A stretch of 64,000 nt of DNA from Cladorhizidae sp. MBARI D1340-BT2 (GCA_028752905.1 JAQNBH010000014.1:25542353-25606352); one strand, 5' to 3'; shown: positions 32,591 to 45,553, numbered from the stretch's first letter. Notes: generated from the letters alone by a model not told the origin. Program-made: numbers and translations.

Positions 32591-33413
32591 GTGTCAAAGT
32601 CCATGGAATCTTTGTTGCACAATGCACCTGACGATTTAGCTCGACCCCGGCTTTTGGTCGTTTCAAAGAGAGAATCCGGTGCATGGCTAAATGCCCTCCC
32701 TATCTCATCCCTGGGTTTGAGGATGGATGATGATACCATCAGGTTTGCCGTGGGTCTCCGCTTGGGCTCAACTTTGTGTTGCCCCTATAACTGTCAGTAC
32801 TGTGGAACAGAAGTGGATCGCCTTGCTATGCATGGTCTTAGCTGCAAGAGGAGTGAAGGACATTTCTACCGTCATACCGCCATGAACGACATCATCTTCC
32901 AGGCATTGTCATCTGCCGGTGCCCCTTCCAGGATGGAACCGTCGGGTCTCTTAGACTTTTGTTCTGATGGGAATAGACCTGATGGGGTAACCATGGTGCC
33001 ATGGAAGAATGGCAAGCAACTGGTATGGGATGCAACCTGTCCAGATACATTTTCCCAGTCATATCGGGGTGCATCAGTGAGTGGTGCTGGTGCTGGAGCT
33101 GCTATGAGACTGGGGAGAAAAAAGTGGCTAAGTATACCAGCCTATATATATCCTTGTCACTTTTTGGTGCCTGTGGCCATCGAGTCATTGGGGAGTCTCA
33201 TGGAACAGGTCGATGGTTTTCCTGAAGGAGCTCAGCCTCAGGATAAGGCAAAGAACTGGGGAGGTGAATGCCCGTGATTACCTCCTTCAGCGCCTCTCAG
33301 TGGCAGTCCAGCGCAGGAATGCCTTGCTGTTTTGGGGTCAATTAGGAGTTGAACTTGTTAGCTTTTTAGTTATTTGTTTATGTTATTATTTTGGTATTTT
33401 TGTAATTGACTAG
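32591..33413 (+). pseudogene. LINE (family A) C-terminal part: CCHC finger and PD-(D/E)XK-like domain
   Basis: A 5'-truncated copy. It reads RESGAWLNALPISSLGLRMD, a knuckle CQYCGTEVDRLAMHGLSC (CX2CX9HX3C), YRHTAMNDII, RMEPSGL, then NRPDGVTMVPWKNGKQLVWD followed by ATC. An R-P-D plus a later D 16 residues on recalls the restriction-like endonuclease of R2-type LINEs (knuckle, RH motif, PD..D). After a frameshift near 33215 it continues FLKELSLRIRQRTGE and YLLQRLSVAVQRRNAL. The first frame ends at 33277 and the second at 33413. The endonuclease assignment rests on motif order only. Confidence 0.7.
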
Positions 33414-34869
33414 CAGGTGTTAATTAGGTGCTAATGAACTTGGTATGTAATGTTTGCTCTCTAATAATGTTTAGGCTCTTGAGATTGGCCACCCAGCAGC
33501 CAGGTTAGTCCATTCCACAGCCTCTATTACTTCTCATAATCTGGTGCTAGAGTGGTGCAGCTAATTGCCTCTTCAAAAATAGTTCTTTCTGTTTCCTGGC
33601 CTGGTCTAATATAAAGGCTTCCTCCCACAGGATAGGGTGTCCATTGTCCCATGAATGTTCAGCAATTGCAGAATTTCCCTTTTAGTGCACTTTTTACAGA
33701 CACCTTGGTGTTATTTCATTCTAGTTTTTAGTTTCTGTCCTCTATCTAACAATTTCACACACCTGCAAAGGATGTGGTACACAATGCAAGCGTATTAATT
33801 CATCCATGACTTGTAGCTCAGACTCCTACCTGATCTGAAAAATATTGTTGAACTTCCTTCAGACCTTACTGATGACTTCACTTATTCCTGCTGCTTATAG
33901 AACTACAACCATAGGATCATTCTTCTCAGGATCACAACAAATTTTTGCAAACCATACACCTCAGGATTAGAATACCACCAAGCCTTTCCTGGCTTAACCT
34001 TTTCTCTTCACCTCCACTACTTAACTCTCCCACCATTATGTAATATCTTCCACCTGTGTTTAAATGAGTTTTGCTCATCAAGCTATTTTGTGCACATATG
34101 TATCCTAGATCACTACAGGGCTGCCACTATAATTAATTTGTTGGATATTCAAAATGCAACCCAAATACTTTAGTCTTCATCTAAAAACAAGGCAATGAAT
34201 ATATTATACACACTCGCAGGTAATGCATTTCGAAGCATAAGTGTTGAAACACTGGCAATAAAACAAAAAAAATTATTGAAAGAGAAATCTACAGAACATT
34301 ATTTTAATGTCAGCTGAAAATAATTGGACTAACTTTTAACCCTCTATTTGAACCACACATAACTTAGCTCTTATATCACTGCTATTTATAGAGTTTGCAG
34401 GTTCACTGTGTCCTGATTTAGCTTTCATTTAAAATTTTGTGAGATTTATATATCTATAGCTACACTTTTGGAAACTGCATGCAATAAGCAACCAAAAAAC
34501 AAATAATTATTGTATTTTTTTCTGATGCCAACTTGAATTAATGATAAACTCAAAATGGCAACTTCCCAAATCATTTGTCTATCTGTCTGAATGACTACAT
34601 GCCTGTCTGTTTCTGTCCCTGCCTGTTTTTTTTGTTTTTTTGATTGTTTGTTTGTTTATTCTTTATTGTGTTTTTTTCAGAAGTTTATAATTAGTACTTT
34701 AATTTTGTTAATATGCATTTTTCTTTTATTCTTTTAATTTTTTTCCTTTTTGCCCTTCATTGATGCCCCATTCTGTCATGCACATCACACATGTACCCGG
34801 GTATGGTCCTCATCACATGGTAGATAGCTATCTCTATATCAATGGCACATGAGTCTTAACATAGTATTG
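33414..34869. other. Non-coding, no gene seen
   Basis: AT-rich flank of the LINE fragment, with a TTTG-rich tract near 34630-34670. Confidence 0.5.
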
Positions 34870-34908
34870 TTCCTGTTGAAGGCTAGAGCATCTAGGTGAA
34901 ACGTCAAG
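34870..34908 (+). repeat. Dispersed GTTGAAGGC..GAAACGTC motif (hammerhead-like)
   Basis: TTCCTGTTGAAGGCTAGAGC followed by ATCTAGGTGAAACGTCAAG. It has a CUGAUGA-like box with one change, a stem GGCTAGA/TCTAGG(T) and a GAAAC box followed by GTC, the order seen in hammerhead ribozymes. Related copies lie at 13862, 57781 and in the 745-2365 array. Confidence 0.45.
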
Positions 34909-37553
34909 TGACAGATTTAATTGACATAAAGCAGACATTTTTGGATGATCAACTTGAAGAGTTAGAGAACTCTTTTTGTTTCTTGGGTTCATCATCTTCA
35001 GATATTCTTAGTTGGAATAGAAAGTAATCCGACAATTTCACTTTCTCAGTTTTCCTAGTTTTCACAGCAGCTTTCAGTGCCTCATTTTCCTTCTGATTGG
35101 CCCTTTTGACGAGAAAAAGAACCATTTTTTCTTGCCACTTCAGAGCCTACTGGAAATCCATGCAGACATGATTTCCAATATCTACAAAAAAAATACATGA
35201 AGAATAATAACTTCCACCTCCAAGTCTTACTACTGAATGAGGCAAGTAAATAAAGTTACAGAGTTGAATAATTGGAATCAGCCATGAATGGCTGTATTCT
35301 CCTTGATAGCCATATAGTTCACTAAACCCAACTTACTTCTCTTCAGAGTTCACATGGATGCCATTCTGAACTCCATTCATAGTGTGTTTGCTCTGACCAT
35401 TGTGATTGGCCTAGGTATGTTTACAGAGGCAGAAGCAAGATTTGAAATATGAGGATCTTGACAGATGCTGTAGCTGAATGTTCATTAAATAATTATACCT
35501 AGACATGATAGCAACTCTATGGTACACACTCGATAAGAAGAGCACTATCTGCAAGCCTGTTTCCAATGTGCTCGGAATATCTGTAGACAAAGCAAGTGAC
35601 AGTGTTTATCCACAAAAGGTGTGCAGCAACTGTTAATTTTAAGGCAACCAGAGAAGTTAAGTGGAACAAGATGGCTCTGAAGACCTTCTAACAGTCTACA
35701 CATTGACTCTCCACTCTAAGTCACGAGAATACTGTTATCCATGCTCAAGTGCATGATCAACCCCCCAAAGAAAACCTAAAACATTGGCCATCACAATATA
35801 AATATTGTTCAGCTGACTTGATATTATATATAACAAAAGAACGTATTGCACACCCATCATGGATGGCTTTTCCTTCAATATATATATATTATACATAAAT
35901 GAAGTAGCATACCAAATAAAACAGTCAAGATTATGACATGTTATCTTTTCTTTGCACCCTCTACCATTTAAGACTGAATCAATGTGTTTCTCATATTATA
36001 GTAATCACTTAGCAGTGAAATTGGCATACCCTCTTTTCAAGCACTAAAAAGGTTACGAAGCCTTTAATTAAATTCTTTGTGTTAATAATGGTTGCAGTTG
36101 AACTTTGAAAGAAACTCTTCATGCCGCATCTTAATCAAAATATTTAACAACTGCACCAACACCATCGAAGGTATATAACTGTATAGCAGCTATTTGATCA
36201 GCATTTAGGGAACACACACCATCAATTCGGCAATGTATCTTTCTGCTGAGCAGCTGATACTACTAGCTGCTGTATCTGTGATCTGCAGATCATAATTCTC
36301 AAAGAAGGTACTGTTCTATACAGAAGGAAGTATACATCTGTGTTCAGTATTCCAGCTGTTCATTTATCCTCCTATTATTATGCATACACACGTCATCTTC
36401 ATAAATATTGGAATGTCTACAAGTACCATATATATATTTTATGCATTTAACAAGATAAAAAAAGTGTAATCAAGTGGATCCACTACTGTAAAACAAGCAA
36501 GTGATATTACACTACACTGATGTGGTGCATATTGGGACTAGGAGCAGAGCGGCACCAAAGTTTGCTAGACATCTATGATTATTCAACACTCAGACACTCT
36601 ATGGTGTTGGTAAGACAATCAACACAGTCCTTCTGGGCCTACTGGACACATAGACCAACTGGACCTGCCAGACTGGTTGCACCTACTGGACTTCCCACAC
36701 CAACTGGATTGCAGTGTGCTACATAAATTCAAGGGGCAACCAGTCATCTCCTACTAAAGGATTTTGACTTGCGACTTTTCCAATTGCTCAACACTAACTC
36801 TTTAATCACTTTCCCTAGCGTATAATTCTGAGAAATGTTAAGATCTAATTTTTTAACCTTCAATTACCAAAAAAATCACAGCCTGAGTGGATGCATTTCA
36901 CAAGTATGAAGTATGAACCTCAACTTCAATCTGACCACCTTCTACACTAGCAAGTTTAGGTAGGACTTAAAGAGTTCCCACAGGGTGGTCCCATCCGATG
37001 ACACTAGAGAATATCGAGAACCCCTAATAAAGTATACAACACAATGGCATATTTCTGCTGTAATGATATAGCATGTTAAAACCTATAAGCGCCATATGCA
37101 AACTCAGACATAATCCTGCAGGGTGGTGGGGGGATTGTTTACCGTATGCACATGCCCAATAGCCGACTCGATTAAAATAGACTTAACTTCTGGTTAGATG
37201 GAGCGTACGAACTAACTTAAGGGGGACAAAACCATAAAGTAATAGTAAGTGTTTAAAAACTTGTGGTTGCCACTTTATAGCTCCATAGATTCTGAAAGCT
37301 TCATGGTATGGGACTTTATATATAGCTGAAAAGATAGGTCTCTCTGTTTGCTCTCTTTGGACATTTTTCAAGTAACTATACAAAAGTTACTGGAGCTAAA
37401 GTGGGAGTACCTTGAAACCTGAATGCCTGAGTTAGGAACATGTTTTCCTCCAGATTGCCAAGTGCTAGAGAGCTGAAATTAGCACCAGTGGCTAGAGGAA
37501 ACCCAACCCTATTATACAACAACATGTTTCATTAGGCGCTAAAACTTAAATAC
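34909..37553. other. Non-coding, no gene seen
   Basis: AT-rich. ATG at 36233 opens a short hydrophobic ORF (MYLSAEQLILLAAVSVICRS, then stop) after a TATATAA at about 36171. It looks like a signal peptide, but no convincing donor precedes the stop, so it is not called. Confidence 0.4.
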
Positions 37554-37599
37554 ATGGTCAAGCAAGCGATTGGAAAAATAATTTCACTCCCTGTCTCTT

Positions 37600-37840
37600 T
37601 TGTGGATGATACCCTTTCAACAAGGTGCATGGATCACGACAGTCACCCACTATATGGACATGCGGCATGCTTCCGGAGCTATGGGTCTCTCTTTCTACCA
37701 TCATACCACCATAAACAACATCCAGGCATTGTTTCTGCAGGTGCTACTTCCAACTATCGGGTCTCTGACAGGAAAAGGCCTGATGAGGAAATCATGGTTC
37801 CATGGAAAAATGTCAAGCAACCGAGGTAAAATAAGACCTG
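37600..37840 (+). pseudogene. Second LINE (family A) C-terminal fragment
   Basis: A diverged stretch over two frames carrying YGHAACFRSYGSLF, YHHTTINNIQALFLQ, RKRPDEEIMVPWKNVKQPR. It aligns with the HGLSCKRSEGHFYRH to RPDGVTMVPWKNGKQL part of 32591-33277. It directly abuts the Penelope-like relic. Confidence 0.6.
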
Positions 37841-37844
37841 TTCA

Positions 37845-38835
37845 GATAACCATTCTTTATAAAGCCCCTATTCAAATGATGTTCTTCCTTCCACAGGTCC
37901 TCCTTCTTCGCCACTAACTGGCTCTATCATACAAGCTCTTAATCACTCCTCTTTTGACATGGATGGGATGATGTGATCTATAATCAAGGTAAGGGTTGGT
38001 GTGCGTGGTTTTCTGTCAACTGTTACATTCAGCCATCTGTCTTCCTTTCTGTATGGGCAATCCAGAAAGGGCAATGATCCCCATCCACTTCAAGCTCCAT
38101 AGTAAACTTTATGGATGGACTAATGCTGTTCATATGGTCCAACAACTCCTGCTCTCTTTCCTTTTTATAATGCAAAGGTATCAGCCACATATCTCTTCTA
38201 AAACGTAAGTTTAAGTGGGGCAATTGTGAGTGCCAAATTCCTCAAAGAATTCCATGTAAAGGTTGGCTACCACTGCAGATACTGGATAGCCTATTACTGC
38301 ACCCTCATTCTGCTCGTAGCATTTTCCTTGATACCTGAAGTAGGTGGATTTTAGGCACAACTCCAACAGTTCAGAAATCCTATCACCACCTAGTGTAGTT
38401 CTTTCATGCAAGCTCTCGTCTTTCGTCAACATTCCAAAAATGACTTCCACTGCCTCATCTATGGGAACATTGGTAAAATGTCAGGAAACATCACAACTGA
38501 CATGACACTCATCCTGTGCCAAACATTCAACTTGAATATACTTGATAAATTACTCAAAATCCTTGCATATGTACTTATATTGCTAGCTAGAAGTGATGTT
38601 ATCAAATGTGCTATGAACTTGGACAGATTATATTATACAAGACACAATTGGCCTAATGGATACCTCAGGTTTATAAATCTTAGGGAGCCCATAAATCAGT
38701 GGTGGTCTACTTCCAGTGGGCCTAATTCTATTGTATAAGGCAGTTGTTATTTCTCCCATCTTCTTCATATTCTTTAGTACACAACTCACCTTGTATTCTG
38801 CATCTTGATTATTGAGGTCATTGTAATTTTATTAT
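37845..38835 (-). pseudogene. Penelope-like element reverse transcriptase
   Basis: Minus strand in order: VSCVLKNMKKMGEITTALYN, RIRPTGSRPPLIYGLPKIYK, SIRPIVSC, YNLSKFIAHLITSLLASNIS, DECHVSCDVS*HFTNVPIDE, ISELLELCLKSTYFRYQGKC, EQNEGAVIGYPVSAVVANLY then MEFFEEF, KRYVADTFAL, HMNSISPSIKFTMELEVDG, HPIHVKRGVIKSLYDRAS, KKEDLWKEEHHLNRGFIKNG. These are the conserved blocks of Penelope-like elements. The catalytic Y-V-D-D has become Y-V-A-D. Many frameshifts and stops. The GIY-YIG endonuclease expected downstream is missing. Confidence 0.9.
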
Positions 38836-41404
38836 GTCAACTGAGAGTTCATTGAGACTACTTATAAAATACTTTCTGCATCATGATAAAACAGTGTATC
38901 CTGCCTTCACAGAGAACATTATTGATAACTTGATAACACAAATCAGAATAAAAATTCTCTTATCTTCACCTATTCTCACTAGCCAGTGCAAACAGTTTTC
39001 ATTTCTATATTTTAAAACATGCTGCAGTCATTTCCTTCACTGTGAGAACCACTTCTGATTTACAAAAACCTCTTAATTTAATGTATAAATCATTTCTTTT
39101 TTCATTGGCAATACAAACTTTTCAACTACAGTAAGAGCTAACTTTGCTCTGATCTCCTCCTTGCCAAATCCCTATATCACAACTGTTGTTGTCACTGCAA
39201 TAACCTTGAGTCCAAGTTCTGTGTATACATTGGTTTGTTGTGTGAAGCAACACTAGAGAGTGAGAATGGTAAGAATGCAGGCCATTAAGTGAAAGGAGAA
39301 AAATATTTCAGTGTATGAGACAAAATTTGACCTAGCATTGTTAGATTACATGGTTCTAGCCATTGTTCTAACCCTAACAGAGCTTAAGGCCTAATACCAT
39401 AAATCCAGAATATTTCGTGTTTGATATATAACATTTTTCTATGTCAGTATAATTTCGTAAAACTTGTGTTCTACGAATTATTCATCGACGACTGACTGAC
39501 TTCTGAAGAGAAACCAGCTGAAAAGCTATAGCTATATAGGCCATTCATGAATAGGCTATTTGGTATATAGAGGAATTGTGAAAGAGAGCATAAAAATATA
39601 CCGTCAATATTGAACACATACCTATATTATAGGAAATTGTAAAAGCTGTGTTCACTACTCAGAACTTCAAATACCGATGAGATATTTTTAGCTGTTATAG
39701 AAACTAACTCTCTTCTCTGCCCCACTGTGTGTGTGCACAAGCCATCACAAACACATATTATATTAATATTCATTTTCATAATTTGTAGGTCTACGAAAAT
39801 TTAAGTCAATGTATAGTTCAGACTGTACATTATTGATGTCATCTTGAAGTCATAATGCAGGGGAAGTATGTATTCTTACCAATAGAATTACTTCGGTTAA
39901 ACAACCATAGGCCAAATATTATGAAATGGCAAATTCTGAAACTGTAAAGTATAGCTAGGAGAAGAGTCATATTTAGAATACTTGGAGAAGCTTCAATTGA
40001 TGATGGGAACAACACTACGAGTTGCTGAGAAAGTGCTTTGTGTAAAATTCTAAAGGGAAAACCATGCAGAAACATAAAGTGATCGTTTGCATTTAGTGGT
40101 TCAATAAGCTCTCCATCATTAGCACATCCCTCCTCTATTGAAAATATCATTATATGTCAACTATGTGAGCCATATCCCTCTGTCCCTAGAGAGTGGCAAC
40201 ACATTTAAATTCTAGATTATAGTTTTTGCATCATCATGACGGCTTTGGACATGTTGATGAATTGAGTAGCTATATATGTCAGTCACGGCGTTTCCTTCAC
40301 TATGACAGCATTTCACAGTTTACATAAGCCAGCTTTATTTAAGGTGGGTAACCTACATAAATAATCAATGCAAGGTATAGACTGGGAAGATGCAATGGAT
40401 GGGGGGGAAACAACAATTGAAAAATAAAAATCTAGCCTAGTCACCGTTCTAGCCATTGTCCTAGCTCAGTTTAGTTGAAATCCTAATAGAGTACTGACCT
40501 ATTCATTATTTATGGAAAACAAAGTAGTAATGCTTGGATTGTGATATGGGGAAGTACCCAAGAATCCTTAAACTACCAAAGTTGTACAGCATTCAACAAC
40601 ATGCTCTACAAAATACTGGCACAATAAAAATACCAATGTGCATGAGGAAGTATAGATGTGAGAGTAATTTTGTTAAGAGTAATACTTGAAAGCATCTTCC
40701 TGAAGATGAAAAGCAAACTATATTTAAAGGTCATTATGCAGTGTTTTATATATGAATTTTTGGAGTACTAAAGGGCATAGCATGCAGAAGCTGACAAGAA
40801 CTTATCAAAGTGATAGTTGTATTATTGACCTTGTTTAATGTATTCTCCATTATCTTCTAGTAATTATATGCATCAGTTATCCTTCCTACTATGTAACCAG
40901 TTCCAGTGATACCTTTTTTCTTCCAAGATTGACACTAGTTTCTGCATCTTGACAACAAAGTTGTATCCTACCTGAATAGTGAGCATGTTGATGAATTGAA
41001 TAACTTAGAACAAAACTCCAGCATCCTTTCCTGTCAACCATTAAACTACAGCCATTCACACTTATCTGTGCAGTTGTGTGGGCGTATGGGGAAGACACTG
41101 TCTGTTGTTAGTTGCTCCTACGGCATATTTACTACTCCAAAATTGACCAAACAACAGAGAGACATCCAGGGAACATTGGTAATCTCTGCAAACTGTAAGT
41201 TTTAGATAGCTAGTAATAAAAAAAACATCATATTGTTATACATTTGTTTAGAAAGTAGTCATGGTTTGCTTCTACTCTATTTTTGTATGTTAGTCGGCTG
41301 CTTAGACTATGCAAAGTTTGCTAGATTTGTCTGCATGCTAGCTATATGATTGACAATTTAGGTTGTTGGGAGCTAACTTAGTGTACTAAAACTTTACCTG
41401 GCTA
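38836..41404. other. Mostly non-coding
   Basis: The first ~400 bp hold weak traces of the Penelope N-terminal region (IGFGKEEIRAKLAL near 39150, minus). The rest is AT-rich with no recognisable ORF. Confidence 0.4.
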
Positions 41405-41795
41405 TGGTGAGAGGTCTTACAACTAGAGGAACTGAGTTATGGTGAGAGGTCTAACAACTAGAGGAACTGAGTTATGGTGAGAGGTCTTACAACTAGAGGA
41501 ACTGAGTTATGGTGAGAGGTCTTACAACTAGAGGAACTGAGTTATGGTGGGAGGTCTAACAACTAGAGGAACTGAGTTATGGTGAGAGGTCTAACAACTA
41601 GAGGAACTGAGTTATGGTGAGAGGTCTTACAACTAGAGGAACTGAGTTATGGTGAGAGGTCTAACAACTAGAGGAACTGAGTTATGGTGAGAGGTCTAAC
41701 AACTAGAGGAACTGAGTTTGAGAGGTCTAACAACTAGAGGAACTGAGTTATGGTGAGAGGTCTAACAACTAGAGGAACTGAGTTATGGTGAGAGG
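41405..41795. repeat. 35-bp minisatellite, about 11 copies
   Basis: GGTGAGAGGTCTWACAACTA then GAGGAACTGAGTTAT repeats nearly exactly. The only variation is mostly T/A at one site; one copy lacks ATGGT. High identity points to recent expansion. It lies 70 bp past the stop codon of the second piggyBac relic. Confidence 0.95.
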
Positions 41796-41863
41796 CACGT
41801 AGCTATCTATCAATGGTTTTTAAGAAGATAATTGAATAACAATATAGTCATGACTTGAGTTCA

Positions 41864-43803
41864 CTATGTTACTCTCGGTTTCTTGAGAATCTTGGTTGTG
41901 TGGTACTCTTTGAAGCACTCTTCTGGATCTAGAGGTGGGTGATCAGAGCAAGTCTGACAATAGTACACAGTTAGATGTCGTGTGCCTCCATTTAGACTGC
42001 TACACACCATGCAGTCACGGCGTTTCCTTTGGCAGAGAAGTGTTTGCCTTGCTGAAGCCTCTCTATGCTGTCCCTGCACCGACGCCGACCAGGTCTGGGA
42101 CGCTGGCTAAAGTCTGACTGGCTTATTAGTGACTTGATGAGTGACCGTCGAAAGAGGATGTGGGACATGGCTTTTTGTGTACTCTCCTTGTACATTATGT
42201 AGCTGTTCACTACTGATGTTTCCATGAGCCAAAAAAAGACTTTTTTCCACCACTTGACAGATTTGCGCTGGAAGGAGTAATACACTGCCAACAGGTCTGC
42301 CTTGTCCACTCCTCCCATCGTTTGTCGACGATTTTTGGCTGAACTTTTGAAGAAATGCTCACCATTTCTGTGCCAGCAGAATTTGAGGCCATGTGAATAA
42401 TTATACCTGTTCAGAATAATGCATATGTAAGTAATTAAAATCTATGATGTTTCAGTGATTATGTAATGTGATATACCTCTTGTCACGCCACACTAAGCAG
42501 AGATTCCCATCTTGTTGGTATGATTGTGTTTACCCCTTCTTCATTTTCAGTGTCTTGATACCATGTGGGAGAAACTTCCTATTCTTCACAATGGTTCATG
42601 TGTGGGACGTGTTCTCGGATGCAAGCTTTCGAAGAAGGGGAACACTTGTGTAAAACCTGTCCGAGAAGATCATCCATCAGAGTCAAAACAGTTTGCTCTG
42701 TTTTACCAAACCCAGGTGTGTCCATCAACTCAGTCTCTCTTCCGAGGTACAGCTGGAGTTTGTACACATAACCTGAGATGGAGTCTGCCAACGAAGGCCT
42801 TAATGCCCCAGGAGTGAGGTTTGTTTATTTGTACCTATAGTGATTACAATAATATGATTTGACAGCCAAGTGCATGTCAGTAGTCCATTTATTTTACCTT
42901 ACTCTTCCCTTGAAGGGTATCATAGGTTCATCGATGCTGATGCTCCTTCCAAGGGTGTAATTTACCTCAAAACGAGGCAGGAGGACATCCAATAAAGGAC
43001 GTACCTTGGTGTCTCCCATTTGATGTCCTGGAGGTGGAGGCTGGTGGTTGAGGTGTAGACAGCAGAGTATTTGTAAAAATCTGTCTCGGCTCATCACCTT
43101 CAAAACAACAACAGAAACATACAAAATACGACATGATATCTTGCAGGCAACTTAATTGGAATGAGCCACTACCTGTGAAAAGAATGGTATATTAGCAGTT
43201 ATGTCAGTTGACCAATAATCTTGAAGTATTGGGTTGTTAATAATACCCATATTTAGGATGATGGCAAAAAATGCTTTCAACTCCATTGTGGTGATGTCTT
43301 TCCAATTTTTGAGCCTTGAGCGAACCGTAAGTTGCCTGTTTACGATCAGAATTTGTGCATAAATATTTGCTTCACGCACTACTAGGTCAAAAACCTCGTA
43401 GAGAACAGGTTGAATAAATCCTTGGGCTCAACAACATCAGCATCTGGCAAATTTGGACCAGGAGTTTCTGTGTAGAAACGCTCGGTGGGGCTCATAATGT
43501 TGTCGACTTCATTCCACCTGACAAGCCCACTTGAAGAATTTCCACTGACTTGATTCCACTCCTATGGCCAGTTTCCACATCCATTTCCCCATCAGTCTCA
43601 CCTACACTACTGCTGCCATCATCATCTTCCATATCTTCAGGGACCGCATCCTTCAGGCCATCTTCCACATCATCGATTTCATCTTCTTCCACATCATCTA
43701 GTTCACTGTCACTTCCAAAGTCATTCTCAATATCAGAAAGAGCCTCCAATATACTGCCTGCAGATCCATATCTGTGTTTGTTTTTGATAGAAATACACAC
43801 CAC
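41864..43803 (-). pseudogene. piggyBac transposase, copy 2 (distinct lineage, intron-containing)
   Basis: An acidic N-terminus (SDSELDDVEEDEIDDVEDGL), then RWNEVDNIMSPTERFYTETP, EVFDLVVREANIYAQ, NWKDITTMELKAFFAIILNM, an intron of about 65 bp (FFSQ|GTAGTG..TTGAAG|VMSRDRF), LDVLLPRFEVNYTLGRSIS, IDEPMIPFKGRVR (first Asp), a second short intron (AAG|GTAAAA..CTATAG), LADSISGYVYKLQLYLG, TSVPLLRKLASENTSH, DGNLCLVWRDKRYIT, MGGVDKADLLAVYYSFQRKS, FWLMETSVVNSYIMYK and a C-terminal Cys/His module with CMVCSSLNGG, CQTCSDH, CFKEYH. Several frameshifts and stops. It shares little sequence with copy 1, so the two are separate invasions. Confidence 0.85.
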
Positions 43804-43949
43804 GTTTCTTATTGCGCTGTCAATGAACCACGAGCTGATTTTTATATTTTATGCCATTCATGGAGATGATGATGCATTCCCAAATTTGATTATAAACCCA
43901 CCTAGTAAGTACAGAGTATAAAATAGACAATCTACAGAGCTATGCAACA

Positions 43950-44045
43950 TAACATGTCACGGAGGCTGTGCTGCCAGCTTGTCACGGGAGGTGTGACACA
44001 CGGGTGGATTGCTGTGTCACAAACGCCGTGACAAACGCAGTGTAA
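43950..44045. repeat. Cluster of GTCACGG/CCGTGAC inverted motifs
   Basis: TGTCACGGAGG, TTGTCACGGGAGGTGTGACA and TGTCACAAACGCCGTGACA sit within 95 bp upstream of piggyBac copy 2. They may be part of the element end or promoter; no TTAA boundary was confirmed. Confidence 0.35.
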
Positions 44046-45338
44046 GAGATAAGATAATTGCCACCCTCTATGGAATGGTAAAGGTAGAATCTATAATTAC
44101 CACACGTGCACTTCTTCATAATGGAAATTGCAATCAGAGCAACTGACCTTGGGTCCATGGATGGCTACTGATGATTCTTCTGGCTGCATGACAAACTGAT
44201 GACCGATTCTCTATACACCAGGTGTATATATATAATTATACTGCTGATAGGGGAAAGATAATAATTATGTTGGTCGAGTATATTTTTTTCTTCTTTCTTC
44301 AAATGATGTCCGTGATTTTTTTTTGGCTTCCCTCTCGCACGATGGGCTCCTCCCATGGGGTTTGGTGATATTCCGTTTTCAAAGTCCTTCCAGAAGATTC
44401 GAAATAGTTCAGTGCATTGCATTTTTATTTTTGTTTCTCAACACCAAAATCAGTACAGGATCATCTATCTAGCTGAACTGAGTTGCAACTTGCAAGCAGC
44501 TGCATATTTTCTCCGACAAATCAAAACCAGGTAACTACATAATATGACCCATATATCTATATAAATACATAGGCAGATGTCTATACTTTAGTAATAATAT
44601 GCTGGAGTTATATACCGACTAACCTCTTGTAAGTGGCGTCTTGACTAAAAGTGACTAGACAATTTATATATAAAAGGATCTTGTTTTCCTGTGTTGGTAA
44701 ATTCATGTTTCATTTCTTTTTTTAACTGATTAGATATTTTTGTCCTGTCTATGTATGTATCTATGCACGTGTGTACCATATTTACTTATGACTGACATTA
44801 AATATATGAATGTTTCATAAATAAAGCATGCTTAAGTAAACTGAAAATGATTGTCTGAAGAGGAGATCAGGAAAATAACAGCAAATTTGAAGTTAGAGGA
44901 AAGAAAACCGGCTGATCATTAGGTAGACTAAGGACAAAAATATTTTTATTTAACATATCCAATCTGTACCTCAACCTGCACCTTCACCAATAAAAAAAGT
45001 TATGCACTGCAGTCAGGTATTAAGGTAATGGTAAAGGTATAGTTGGATACAGTCATTGACTAGTTTAATCCTTAGTTAAAAATTATAGAAACAATTTTTC
45101 TTTCCCCCCCCCCCCATAAGCTGCCTTTATAAGAGCATAAATCAAGAAGTAACCAGTTAGTCTTGCCAATATTACTAAAATATACCCTTATACAGATAAA
45201 TGAATCAGGTCTGGACTTGATGTAGGTCTGTTCTTTCAAAAAAAATCTCACTGATCAAAAACATATAATTTTTGGCAGTGATAAGTCAAAATGAAACATG
45301 ATTTTCCTTTTTTTTATAAAAAATTGATTTATGGTTAA
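44046..45338. other. Non-coding, no gene seen
   Basis: AT-rich with a poly-C run near 45105. The minus ORF at 44165-44422 is not recognisable. Confidence 0.45.
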
Positions 45339-45553
45339 ATTAAAAGATCAATTGACCATAGACAATCAGTAGTGCAATGCTTGCAATGAAGAGAGGCTCA
45401 GTGCCAAATAATGCTGTGCAAGAAGCTAACATGTATGTCAGTATTTGGCGCAAGGTATATAATAGTAAGCCAACTATGACAGGGACAGGTATGCTGTAAC
45501 TGTAATAGTGCTCATGTATATTGGACACAATTACTTTCTCCATCTCCCAACCT
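45339..45553 (-). CDS. Possible terminal exon with two hydrophobic segments
   Basis: Acceptor-like ACATTTGCAG is followed by WEMEKVIVSNIHEHYYSYSI, PVPVIVGLLLYTLRQILTYM, then LFIASIALLIVYGQLIF and a TAA. Two stretches could be membrane segments. No upstream exon can be tied to it. It could be an alternative last exon of the DUF4430 gene to its right or a chance ORF. Confidence 0.25.

Noticed and set aside
36233..36292. Short ORF MYLSAEQLILLAAVSVICRS as a signal-peptide exon
   Set aside because: The in-frame stop comes before any good donor site and no partner exon was found.
41405..41795. CRISPR-like regular array
   Set aside because: Units are contiguous 35-bp tandem copies without unique spacers, and the setting is a eukaryotic genome.
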